From the NCBI GenBank assembly GCA_021793115.1, contig JAJYTJ010000051.1, forward strand, positions 1 through 22,784: 22,784 nucleotides of DNA, read 5' to 3'. Origin of the DNA: Actinomycetes bacterium (GTDB lineage Bacteria > Actinomycetota > Actinomycetes > Actinomycetales > Cellulomonadaceae). Below are positions 1 to 7,382 of the stretch, in pieces (within the stretch, counting starts at the first letter, position 1; every line of letters starts with the position of its first letter). The notes under the pieces were generated by a model, which made no database searches, had not been told where the DNA came from, and saw nothing but the letters and a program-made list of their open reading frames with translations. Both the position numbers and the translations under genes were made by a program.

Positions 1-762
1 CTGGCGTGGTACCTCGGCTGGTCCACCGTGCTCGCCGCCGTCGTCGGCGCGGTGCTCGCGGTGCGTCGCATCGTCGCGCGGCGCGACGTGGCGGCCGCCG
101 CGCTGGCGTCCATGGCGGTGGCGGCCTCGCTGCTCTACCTCGTCGAGCCCGCCATCACCCCGGACCAGGTGTGGGCGGTGCGACGCCTGCTGGCCGTCGC
201 ACTGCCGACCGTGGTGCTGCTGGCCGTGGTGGCGGTGGCGGCCGCGTGGCGACGCGGCTCGTGGCGCTGGCGGGTGCCGGCGGCTCTGGTGGCGGTCGCG
301 ATGCTCGCCGTCCCGGTCACCACGTGGTTCCCGGTCGCCTTCCAGCGCGAGCTGGGCGGCCAGCTGTCGCTCGTGGAAGGCACCTGCAGCGCCCTGCACC
401 AGGTCGGTGCGCAGCGCGTCGTCTGGGTCAAGTCGGCGCCGTGGAAGTACCTGGCGACGCTGCGGGTCGTGTGCGGTGTCGACGTCGTCGAGTTCACGGA
501 CAACCCGTCGCGCGAGCAGCTGTCGCAGGTCGCCCAGGCGTGGGGCGGTGCGCCGCTCGTCGTGCTGTCGGAGGACCCGACGCCGCTCGGCTTCGACCCG
601 AACGCGGTGCCGTTCGTGCCGAACGTCCAGGGCACGCAGTGGCAGCGGCGCATCTCCGGCCCGCCGCAGTCCGTGCTGCGACGCAACGACGCCGTGTGGG
701 CCTGGACGCTGGGTGCGGACGGCACGCTCACTCCGCTGTCGGCGCACCCGGCCACGCCGTGA
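1..762 (+). CDS. C-terminal part of a multi-pass membrane protein (5' end outside window)
   Basis: The reading frame is open from base 1 to a TGA at 760-762, so this is the last 253 residues of a longer protein. The visible part has at least four hydrophobic segments, then from about residue 115 a soluble domain with two cysteines (in EGTCSAL and VVCGVDVV) that could form an extracytoplasmic disulfide. The stretch around PAITPDQVWAVRRLL resembles the late membrane helices of actinobacterial polyprenol-dependent glycosyltransferase-like proteins, but no catalytic motif lies inside the window. Its 3' end overlaps the convergent TIGR03089 gene by 35 bases. Function unassigned; a sugar transferase or related membrane enzyme is a guess from architecture and from the cell-wall genes nearby. 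Confidence 0.75.
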   Translation: MAWYLGWSTVLAAVVGAVLAVRRIVARRDVAAAALASMAVAASLLYLVEPAITPDQVWAVRRLLAVALPTVVLLAVVAVAAAWRRGSWRWRVPAALVAVAMLAVPVTTWFPVAFQRELGGQLSLVEGTCSALHQVGAQRVVWVKSAPWKYLATLRVVCGVDVVEFTDNPSREQLSQVAQAWGGAPLVVLSEDPTPLGFDPNAVPFVPNVQGTQWQRRISGPPQSVLRRNDAVWAWTLGADGTLTPLSAHPATP

Positions 763-1462
763 CGCGCTCGGCCGCCACGAGCCGCGCGCGCCGGTCGTCG
801 TCGGTCCGCAGGCCGGCGGCGTAGCCACCCCCGACGAGCACCACGGACCCGCCGGCGGCGAGCATGTCCAGCACGGCGCGGAGCATGACGTCGAGCGTGG
901 TGCCGGCGGCGTCGACGAGGACGCGCCCGCTGCTGCCGCCCGGTCCCACGAGCCGGGCGTGGCTGGCCGTGCCGGACGGACCGACGAGCGCGGGCGCGTC
1001 GAGGTCGACCGGCGGGACGTCCCCCAGCGCGTCGCCGTAGGACAGCACCGCCGAGCCGTCGAGCACGCCGTCGGCCAGCGGGCCCGGGAACGAGCGGGCC
1101 AGCGCCGGCAGGGCGACCGCGACGACCCCGGGCCGTCCGGCGAACGACGCCGGCGCCGCCGTGACGACGGCGTCGACGGGCCACGTGCCGGCCGCGTCGG
1201 CGACCACCACGCACGCGCCGACACGCCACACCGCCATCGCCCACACCATCGCCCGCCAGTGCCCGGGCAGGTCGACGCGGACCCGCGTGCCCGGCCCGGC
1301 GTCGAGCTCCTCGAGGAGCATGTTCGCGGCCTTGGTCACCCACTGGGCGAGCACCGGGCCGGACAGCTCGACCCGCTCCCTGTCGTCGCCGTACCAGGTC
1401 AGCGCCGGCCGCGGCGAGCGCGCCAGCAGGGTGTGCAGGAGGGTCACGGGGGAGCCGGTCAC
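728..1462 (-). CDS. TIGR03089 family protein
   Basis: About 244 residues matching the actinobacterial TIGR03089 family, which looks like the N-terminal part of an AMP-binding (acyl-CoA synthetase type) enzyme. The recognisable start is PALTWYGDDRERVELSG followed by WVTKAANMLLEEL near residues 41-53. The protein is under half the length of a full adenylating enzyme and I see no classic AMP-binding TSGTTG loop, so catalysis is doubtful and the role is unknown. I chose GTG at 1462 because a -10-like TAGGCT ends six bases before it; an in-frame GTG at 1468 directly abuts that box. The gene is transcribed away from whiB and runs into the tail of the upstream membrane-protein gene. In mycobacteria a homologue (Rv3268) also lies in the whiB2 region. 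Confidence 0.85.
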   Translation of the reverse strand: MTGSPVTLLHTLLARSPRPALTWYGDDRERVELSGPVLAQWVTKAANMLLEELDAGPGTRVRVDLPGHWRAMVWAMAVWRVGACVVVADAAGTWPVDAVVTAAPASFAGRPGVVAVALPALARSFPGPLADGVLDGSAVLSYGDALGDVPPVDLDAPALVGPSGTASHARLVGPGGSSGRVLVDAAGTTLDVMLRAVLDMLAAGGSVVLVGGGYAAGLRTDDDRRARLVAAERVTAWPGAPTAE

Positions 1463-1468
1463 GCGCAC

Positions 1469-1474
1469 AGCCTA
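1469..1474 (-). promoter_or_regulatory. Possible -10 box for a leaderless TIGR03089 transcript
   Basis: On the minus strand TAGGCT fits the actinobacterial TANNNT -10 pattern and ends exactly six bases before GTG at 1462. No Shine-Dalgarno sequence is present and no good -35 box is visible. The position suits a leaderless mRNA, but a single hexamer is weak evidence. Confidence 0.35.
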
Positions 1475-1513
1475 AGTTCACCCGTCCGGGTGGTCCGGTT
1501 ATCACGGCCCGGC

Positions 1514-1542
1514 TTGACTGGCGTGAACGACACGCGTGTAAT
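1514..1542 (+). promoter_or_regulatory. Sigma-70-type promoter of whiB
   Basis: TTGACT at 1514-1519 and TGTAAT at 1537-1542 each differ from the consensus (TTGACA, TATAAT) by one base and are separated by exactly 17 bp. Transcription would begin near 1549 and give a leader of about 68 bases before the whiB ATG. This is the best promoter match I noticed in the window and stands out against the GC-rich surroundings. Confidence 0.7.
1521..1535. promoter_or_regulatory. Palindrome centred in the whiB promoter spacer (candidate operator)
   Basis: GCGTG, then AACGA, then CACGC forms a perfect inverted repeat with 5-bp arms. Its centre (1528) coincides with the centre of the 17-bp spacer between the -35 and -10 boxes. 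An overlapping 8-bp palindrome, CACGCGTG, lies at 1531-1538. The placement would let a dimeric regulator control promoter access; which protein would bind is unknown. Confidence 0.4.
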
Positions 1543-1606
1543 TCCCTCAGCGCACGCTTTGTTGCGCATCACCTCACCGAGCAGACCAGAGCCCGAGAGA
1601 ACACGC

Positions 1607-1610
1607 GGAG
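1607..1610 (+). promoter_or_regulatory. Shine-Dalgarno site of whiB
   Basis: GGAG sits six bases before ATG 1617 and supports that start over any other in-frame codon. Confidence 0.6.
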
Positions 1611-1616
1611 GCACCC

Positions 1617-1949
1617 ATGTGGAACCTGCTCGACGACGACGGGGCCACGCCCTCCACGCCACGCACGCCGGCACCGGCGCCGGTCGGCAACGTCCTGCCG
1701 TCGTTCGCTGCCGAGGTTGAAGACGACGGGCTGCTGTCGTGGCAGGAGCGCGCGCTGTGCGCGCAGACCGACCCGGAGGCGTTCTTCCCCGAGAAGGGCG
1801 GCTCGACGCGGGAGGCCAAGAAGGTGTGCACCCAGTGCGAGGTCCGGGCCGAGTGCCTGGAGTACGCGCTGGCGAACGACGAGCGGTTCGGCATCTGGGG
1901 CGGGCTGTCGGAGCGCGAGCGGCGCAAGCTCAAGCGCCGTGTCGTCTGA
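1617..1949 (+). CDS. whiB: WhiB-family iron-sulfur transcriptional regulator (WhiB2-like)
   Basis: A 110-residue protein with the four cluster-ligating cysteines of the Wbl family at residues 48, 71, 74 and 80 (C, then C-x2-C-x5-C). The invariant turn GIWGG is at 92-96 and a basic tail, ERRKLKRRVV, provides the DNA-contacting part. Wbl proteins bind a redox- and NO-sensitive [4Fe-4S] cluster and act with the primary sigma factor. The acidic N-terminal extension of about 40 residues and the location next to TIGR03089 and the DUF3499 block fit the WhiB/WhiB2 subgroup, which is tied to septation and cell division. The start is fixed by a GGAG site and a strong promoter upstream. The large glycosyltransferase gene begins about 80 bases downstream on the same strand. 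Confidence 0.96.
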   Translation: MWNLLDDDGATPSTPRTPAPAPVGNVLPSFAAEVEDDGLLSWQERALCAQTDPEAFFPEKGGSTREAKKVCTQCEVRAECLEYALANDERFGIWGGLSERERRKLKRRVV

Positions 1950-2028
1950 GGTTCACAGCGAACGGATCGACACCGGGGGAGTGTCGCACCCGGGCGTGAC
2001 GCCGAAGCCGACCGATGATGGCGCGGTC

Positions 2029-5000
2029 ATGACCGACACGCTGTCCACCCAGGCACTGCCGACCAGTGCGACGTCCGGGATCCCCGTGACGGCGCCGGTG
2101 ACCGCTGTCGTCGTCACCGCCGGCCTCACGCCGTACCTGCCGACGACGCTGGCCGCGCTGGCCGCGCAGACGCGTCGGCCGGTGCGGGTGCTCGTCGTCG
2201 ACGTGGGCGGCCCGGACGGTGTCCCGCAGCTGATCGACGAGACGTTCGCGGCCGCGCCCCCCGGTCCGCAGCCGCGCCTGACGCGCACCAGCGCGATCGG
2301 CGTGGCCACGTTCGGCCGCGCGGTGAGCGCCGGGCTGGCGACCATGGACGTGGCCCTCGAGGAGCAGGCCACGCCGTGGGTGTGGCTGCTGCACGACGAC
2401 AGCGCCCCCGCGCCCGACGCGCTCGCCGAGCTGGTCCGTGCCGTGGGCCGCGCGCCCTCGGTGGTGCTGGCGGGCAGCAAGCAGCGCACGTGGACCGAGC
2501 CGGAACGGCTGCTCGAGGTCGGCGTGCGCACCACCCGGTGGGGGCGCCGGATGACCGACGTCGACCCGGGCGAGCTCGACCAGGGCCAGCTCGACGGGCG
2601 CACCGACGTGCTCGCGGTGGGGCTCGCGGGCGCGCTCGTGCGTCGCGACGTCTGGGACGCGCTGCGCGGACCGGACCCGGCGCTGGGTGAGTTCGGCGCG
2701 GGACTGGACGTGTCCCGCCGCGCGCGGCTGGCCGGGCACCGGGTGGTCGTCGTGCCGTCCGCCGTGGTGCGTCACGCCCAGGCCGGATATCTCGGGCTGC
2801 GGGGGCGTGCGGCGGAGAGCCCCGCCGTCGCCGACCCGCGTCGCTCGCTGGCCCGCCGCCGGCGCGCCGTGGTGCACGCTCGGCTCGTCGCCGCACCGCT
2901 CGCGCTGCTGCCGCTGGTGGCGCTGGTCGCCGTGCTCGCCACCGTGGTGCGGGCGCTCGTCGAGCTGGGGCTGAGCCAACCCGGGGCGGCGGCCGACGAG
3001 GTCCGCGGCGGGTTCGGCGCGCTGGTACGGCCGGTCGCGCTGTGGGGCGCGCGGCGCCGGGCGGCGGTGACGCGTCGGCTGCCGCGCCGCGCGCTGTGGG
3101 CCCTGCAGGCGACCTGGCGGGACGTGTGGGTCCAGGCGCAGGACCGCCGGTTGGCGCGGCGTGAGGCGCGCAAGGTGCAGCGCGCCCCCTCCGAGCTGGA
3201 GATCGGTGAGCTGGCCGCGCTCGCGGCGCGTCGCCGGTGGACCCTCGGCGGGCTCGTCGTGCTGCTGCTGGCGGCCTCGGCCGTCGGCTTCGGGCCGCTG
3301 CTCGGTCCGGTGCTGGGTGACGGGGCACGGCTCGTCGGCGGGGCGTTGGCCGCCGCGACGACGACGTGGAGCGGCCTCTGGTCGGCGGCGACCAGCGGCT
3401 GGGTGCGGGACGGGCTGGGGGCGGCAGGTCCGGCCGACCCGCTGCTCCTGGTGCTGACGGTTCCCGCGGCGGTTCTCGGCGGGAAGCTCGGTGCCGCGGT
3501 GGCCGTCGTCATGCTCGGATCGGTGCTGCTCGCCGGGCTCGGCGCCTGGGCCGCGGCGGGCGCCGCGACCCGGTCCACGGGAGTGCGGGCCTGGGCGGCC
3601 GTGATGTGGGCCGTGGCGCCGCCGCTGCTGCTGGGCGTGGGCTCGGGCCGGCTCGGCCCGGTGCTCGCGCACGTCGCGCTGCCGTGGGTGGCCCTGGGGA
3701 TCGCCCGGGCGTCCGGCGTGCAGCGTGTCGACCAGGTGGTGTCGGGCATCGCCACCGCGGTGGCGGCGGACGAGCGCACGCTGGCGCTGAGCCGGGCCGA
3801 GCGCGACGAGGCGTGGGCCGACGACGACGAGACGTGGCCGGGCGATGCCCGCCGCAGCGGTGGCCGGGGACGGCACGCCTCCGGCGAGGTGGGTCTGTCG
3901 GCCGGGGCGGGCGCGGACGTGGCGGCCGACGCGGTGACCGATGTCGTGACTGACGCGGTGACCGATGTCGTGACCGATGTCGTGACCGATGCGGGGACCG
4001 ATGCGGTGTCCGCCGACGCAGGGACCGACGCGGTGACCGACGGGCTCCCGCAGGGGCCGCACCCGGCGATCCGCGCCGTGACGGCCGCCGCGGAGGACCA
4101 CTGGCACGACGAGGTCGCCGCGGCGGTGCTGCCGGCCGCGGGGAGCCGTCCGGCGCCCGGGCGCCACGCGCCGGCCGGCATGGTGCCGACCCAGCGGCCG
4201 GCGGCGACCCCGCCCGGTGGTGTGGCCCGGCTCGTCGGCTCGCCCGATCCCGCGGGCTCGATCACGGCGGCCGCCGGCGCCGCGCTCGCGCTCGCCGTCG
4301 CCGTCGCAGGCGCCCCCGTGCTGCTGGTCCCGGCGGTGCTCGCGATCCTCGCGGTCGTCGTCACGGTGCCGCGCCGCCGGTGGCGCCTGCTGCTCGTGCC
4401 CCTGCCCGCGGTGGCGGTGCTGATGCCGCTGCTCGTCGAGGCGGCGGGACGAGGCAAGGCGGGTCTGCGCCTGCTCGTCGGCGAGCCCGGGCTGCCCGTC
4501 GCGGCGACCCCCGCACCCCCGTGGCAGCGGCTGCTCGGCCTGCCGGTCGACGGCGCCTCGCTCGTGCCGCCGGGGCTGACCGGCCGAGCGGCGCAGGTCT
4601 GGCCGCTCGCATGGGGCGGCGTGCTGCTCGTGCTGGCCCTGCTGGCGCTGCTGCGGGGCCGGCCGGTGGCGCGTGCGGTGCGGGTCTCCTGGCTGGTCGC
4701 CGTCATCGGGCTGGCGGCCGCCTCGCTGGTGGCCGTCGTGCCGGTGGTGGTGGCGGGTGGCACGGTCGGGCCGGCGTGGACCGGTGCCCCGCTCTCGTTG
4801 GCCCTGCTCGGCCTGCTCGTGGCCGCGATCCTGGGCACGGACCGGTGGCGTCACGGGCTGGCCCGGTGGTCGTTCGGCTGGCGTCAGGTCCTCTCGGCGG
4901 TGGTCGTGATCGTCGCCGTGGTCGTCGCGGCCGGCTCCCTCGCCGCGTGGGCGTGGACGGCGCCGGCCACCACGGCGCTGCACCCCGTCGGACGGCTCGT

Positions 5001-5835
5001 CGTGCCCGCCGTGGCGCAAGAGCTCCAGCAGGGCCCCGGCGCGTCACGGGTGCTGGCGCTGTCCGGCACCGCCACCGACGCGTCGTGGACGCTGCTGCGG
5101 GCTGACGGCACCCAGCTGGTGGACTCGTCGGTGGCCGTCGACACCCGGGTGCTGTCCGGCGGCCTGCGCACCCCGCAGGTCGCCCCGCGCGACGCCGCAT
5201 CGGCCGAGATCGACGCGCTCGCCGCGGAGCTGGTGCACGGCGCGAGCAGCGACGTGTCCGGCCGGCTCGCCGGGCTCGCCGTGTCGGGCGTCCTCGTCCC
5301 GCCCGCCGCCTCGGGCGACGCGGCCGCGACCGCGACGCGAGCGCTGCTCGTCGGACGGCTGGACGCGACACCGGGCCTCGCCCGGGTCACCGACAACGAG
5401 ACCGGGACTCTGTGGCGCGTCAGCCCGGCCCCGCGCGACGACGGCACCGCCGGCCCGCAGGTCGTCACGGCGTGGGCGCGGCTGCTGCCGGCCGGCGCGG
5501 ACCCGGACGACCCGACCGCGGCCGCCGTCGCGGTGACCTCGGACGGCCGGGACGTCGACACTCAGGTCGCCGCCGGGTCGAGCGGGGTGCCTCGCGCGCT
5601 GGTCCTCGCCGAGCGCGCCGACGTCGGCTGGCACGCCACGCTCGACGGACGTCCGCTACGGGCCCTGGACAGCGGGTGGCGCCAGACGTTCGAGGTGCCC
5701 GGCTCCGGCGGGCACCTGGTCGTCTGGTACGCCTCGCCGCTGCGCACCGGCTGGCTGTGGTTCGTCGGCGTGGTCATCGCGCTCGCCGTGCTGCTGGCGG
5801 TCCCGGTGCGCCGCCGACGGGGGGTCCGGCCATGA
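2029..5835 (+). CDS. Giant membrane glycosyltransferase (N-terminal GT2 domain plus multi-helix membrane region)
   Basis: About 1268 residues. Residues 24-255 form a GT2 (GT-A) domain with a TAVVVTAGLTPYLPTTLAAL start, VLVVDVG at 54-60, the metal/nucleotide-sugar motif HDDS at 122-125, and a late FGAGLDVSRRARLAGHRVVV block. Hydrophobic segments follow near 285-315, 405-430, 475-560, 745-800, 861-965 and at the C-terminus (about 1241-1260). A polar, low-complexity loop (about 565-740) holds a 12-bp tandem repeat. Residues about 980-1235 look like an extracytoplasmic domain. The family probably moves a sugar onto an envelope lipid or polymer; donor and acceptor are unknown. The start is uncertain: I prefer ATG 2029, but GTG 1981 and 1996 are in frame near a GGGGGA stretch. 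The last four bases overlap the DUF5719 gene (ATGA), so the two are translationally coupled. Confidence 0.88.
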   Translation: MTDTLSTQALPTSATSGIPVTAPVTAVVVTAGLTPYLPTTLAALAAQTRRPVRVLVVDVGGPDGVPQLIDETFAAAPPGPQPRLTRTSAIGVATFGRAVSAGLATMDVALEEQATPWVWLLHDDSAPAPDALAELVRAVGRAPSVVLAGSKQRTWTEPERLLEVGVRTTRWGRRMTDVDPGELDQGQLDGRTDVLAVGLAGALVRRDVWDALRGPDPALGEFGAGLDVSRRARLAGHRVVVVPSAVVRHAQAGYLGLRGRAAESPAVADPRRSLARRRRAVVHARLVAAPLALLPLVALVAVLATVVRALVELGLSQPGAAADEVRGGFGALVRPVALWGARRRAAVTRRLPRRALWALQATWRDVWVQAQDRRLARREARKVQRAPSELEIGELAALAARRRWTLGGLVVLLLAASAVGFGPLLGPVLGDGARLVGGALAAATTTWSGLWSAATSGWVRDGLGAAGPADPLLLVLTVPAAVLGGKLGAAVAVVMLGSVLLAGLGAWAAAGAATRSTGVRAWAAVMWAVAPPLLLGVGSGRLGPVLAHVALPWVALGIARASGVQRVDQVVSGIATAVAADERTLALSRAERDEAWADDDETWPGDARRSGGRGRHASGEVGLSAGAGADVAADAVTDVVTDAVTDVVTDVVTDAGTDAVSADAGTDAVTDGLPQGPHPAIRAVTAAAEDHWHDEVAAAVLPAAGSRPAPGRHAPAGMVPTQRPAATPPGGVARLVGSPDPAGSITAAAGAALALAVAVAGAPVLLVPAVLAILAVVVTVPRRRWRLLLVPLPAVAVLMPLLVEAAGRGKAGLRLLVGEPGLPVAATPAPPWQRLLGLPVDGASLVPPGLTGRAAQVWPLAWGGVLLVLALLALLRGRPVARAVRVSWLVAVIGLAAASLVAVVPVVVAGGTVGPAWTGAPLSLALLGLLVAAILGTDRWRHGLARWSFGWRQVLSAVVVIVAVVVAAGSLAAWAWTAPATTALHPVGRLVVPAVAQELQQGPGASRVLALSGTATDASWTLLRADGTQLVDSSVAVDTRVLSGGLRTPQVAPRDAASAEIDALAAELVHGASSDVSGRLAGLAVSGVLVPPAASGDAAATATRALLVGRLDATPGLARVTDNETGTLWRVSPAPRDDGTAGPQVVTAWARLLPAGADPDDPTAAAVAVTSDGRDVDTQVAAGSSGVPRALVLAERADVGWHATLDGRPLRALDSGWRQTFEVPGSGGHLVVWYASPLRTGWLWFVGVVIALAVLLAVPVRRRRGVRP
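3931..4041 (+). repeat. 12-bp in-frame tandem repeat inside the large glycosyltransferase gene
   Basis: Nine units resemble GCGGTGACCGAT, alternating with GTCGTGACCGAT; one unit is 15 bases, the others 12. They encode successive AVTD, VVTD and AGTD units at about residues 635-671. The unit is a multiple of three, so gain or loss of copies keeps the frame. The array lies in a polar loop between two membrane blocks. Neighbouring units differ by only a few bases, which suggests recent slippage. Confidence 0.85.
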
Positions 5836-7382
5836 GCGGGGTCTGGGTGGGCCGCGCGCTGCGGACGGCGGGTGCGCTCGTCGTGGTCGCCGCCACGGGC
5901 GCGGTCGTGCTGGCCGGGACGCGGCTGGCGCCGGTCCCGACGCCCACGGTCACGAACGCCGCGGTCGACGTCCCCCCGGCACCCACGACTGCGGTGTGCC
6001 CGGGACCCCTCGTGCAGCAGCAGGCGACGGGCAGCGGCGCGTTCAGCTCGGCCCCCGTGGCGCCGGTGACCGACGTGGCTGTGCTCGCCGCGGCACCGGC
6101 CGGCAGCGTCCTGACCGGCACGGTGCGCGGCCTCGACGGTGCGACGCTCGCCACGATGACCTCCGAGGACGGCGTGACCGGCGTGTCCGCCCCGACCGGG
6201 CCGCTCGTCGCGCGGGCGCAGGCGTCGAGCGGCAGTGCGCGCCTGGCCGGCGTGTCCAGCTCCGTGGTGACCGCCGGCGACCTGCGCGGCCTGGCGGCCG
6301 CGACGTGCCAGACGCCGACCGCGGACGCCTGGCTCGTCGGGGGCTCCACCGCCGTGGGCAGCACGGACGACCTCGTCATCGTCAACTCCGGCAGCACCAC
6401 CGCCGAGGTCACCGTCCAGGTGTTCGGCCCCAACGGCCCGGTCACCCTGCCGACCGCGATGCAGCTCGTAGCACCCCACGCCGAGAAGACCGTGAGCCTC
6501 GGTGCGGTCGCGCCTGACGAGCGCGCGCTGGCGGTGCACCTGGCCGCCTCCGGCGGGCAGGTGGCGGCGTGGATCCAGGACTCGGCGCTGCGCGGGTACA
6601 CGCCCGCGGGGCTCGAGCTCGTCGTGCCCGGTGCGGGACCCGCGCACCGCCAGGTGATCCCGGGCGTCGACGTCGAGGCCTCGACGGGCAGCTCCCCGGA
6701 CGCGCCGGTGCTGCGGCTGCTCGCGCCGGGCACCGGCGGCACCACCGCGACCGTCACGCTGCTCGGCTCGAACGGCCCGGTCGACCTGCCCGGCACCGGC
6801 ACCGTGGCGCTCTCCGGCGGACAGGTGACCGACGTGCCGCTCGGTGGCCTGCCGGCCGACGCCTACACGGTGGTGGTCGACGCGCCGGCGCCGGTGGTGG
6901 CGGCGATGGAGTTCTCCCGCACCGGCACCGCCGGCGACCTCGACCCGACGCCCCGCGTGGAGCGCGCCTGGGTGGCCGCGACGGCGACCGGCGGCGGGCT
7001 GGCGGTGCCCGCACCGGGGACGGACACGACGCTCGTCGTGGGCGCCGTCGCCGCGGGCGACCAGGCGACCGCGACCGGATCGCTCACCGGCACGCTGCGG
7101 GTGCTCGGCCCCGCGGGCACGGTGCTCGCGACGAAGAACATCGCGATCGACGCAGCGAGCACGGGGTCCTGGCCGCTCTCCGACCTGGTCCCGGACGCGA
7201 GCCAGGTGACCGGCATCGAGATCCTCTCGGACGACACCCGGGTGAGTGCCTCGTGGGCGCTGGTGGCGCAGCGCACTCAGGCCGACGGCGTGCTGGTGTC
7301 GGTGCTGCTTCCCGCGGCGGTCGTCACCGGCCCGGTGAGCGTCGCCGTGCAGCAGGATCCCGGCCTGGGCGTCGGGCGCTAG
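5832..7382 (+). CDS. DUF5719 family secreted or membrane-anchored protein
   Basis: A 516-residue protein with one N-terminal hydrophobic segment (about residues 10-29, signal anchor or signal peptide) and an otherwise extracytoplasmic body. Cysteines at 56 (in VCPGPL) and 159 (in ATCQTP) could form a disulfide. The second half contains three related beta-rich units, beginning near 175, 291 and 398, each with a strand pair such as VQVFGPNGPVTLP or VTLLGSNGPVDLP. The ATG overlaps the stop of the giant glycosyltransferase gene in ATGA, so the two products probably act together, perhaps as a partner or substrate-presenting protein outside the membrane. The DUF5719 assignment rests on this gene pairing and on the N-terminal CPGP region. 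No enzymatic motif is visible. Confidence 0.85.
   Translation: MSGVWVGRALRTAGALVVVAATGAVVLAGTRLAPVPTPTVTNAAVDVPPAPTTAVCPGPLVQQQATGSGAFSSAPVAPVTDVAVLAAAPAGSVLTGTVRGLDGATLATMTSEDGVTGVSAPTGPLVARAQASSGSARLAGVSSSVVTAGDLRGLAAATCQTPTADAWLVGGSTAVGSTDDLVIVNSGSTTAEVTVQVFGPNGPVTLPTAMQLVAPHAEKTVSLGAVAPDERALAVHLAASGGQVAAWIQDSALRGYTPAGLELVVPGAGPAHRQVIPGVDVEASTGSSPDAPVLRLLAPGTGGTTATVTLLGSNGPVDLPGTGTVALSGGQVTDVPLGGLPADAYTVVVDAPAPVVAAMEFSRTGTAGDLDPTPRVERAWVAATATGGGLAVPAPGTDTTLVVGAVAAGDQATATGSLTGTLRVLGPAGTVLATKNIAIDAASTGSWPLSDLVPDASQVTGIEILSDDTRVSASWALVAQRTQADGVLVSVLLPAAVVTGPVSVAVQQDPGLGVGR

Noticed and set aside
1717..2028. Long N-terminal extension of the giant glycosyltransferase frame overlapping whiB
   Set aside because: The extension is Arg/Ser/Cys-rich out-of-frame whiB sequence; the GT2 domain begins after ATG 2029.
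3931..4041. Tandem repeats considered as a CRISPR or regulatory iteron array
   Set aside because: Units are 12 bp, contiguous without spacers, and preserve the reading frame of the surrounding gene.
1930..5019. Open frame of 1029 codons on the minus strand, antisense to the giant glycosyltransferase
   Set aside because: Its product is Arg/His/Gln/Gly-rich with no recognisable domain, and the plus strand codes a clear GT2 and membrane helices. Long antisense frames are expected at this GC content.
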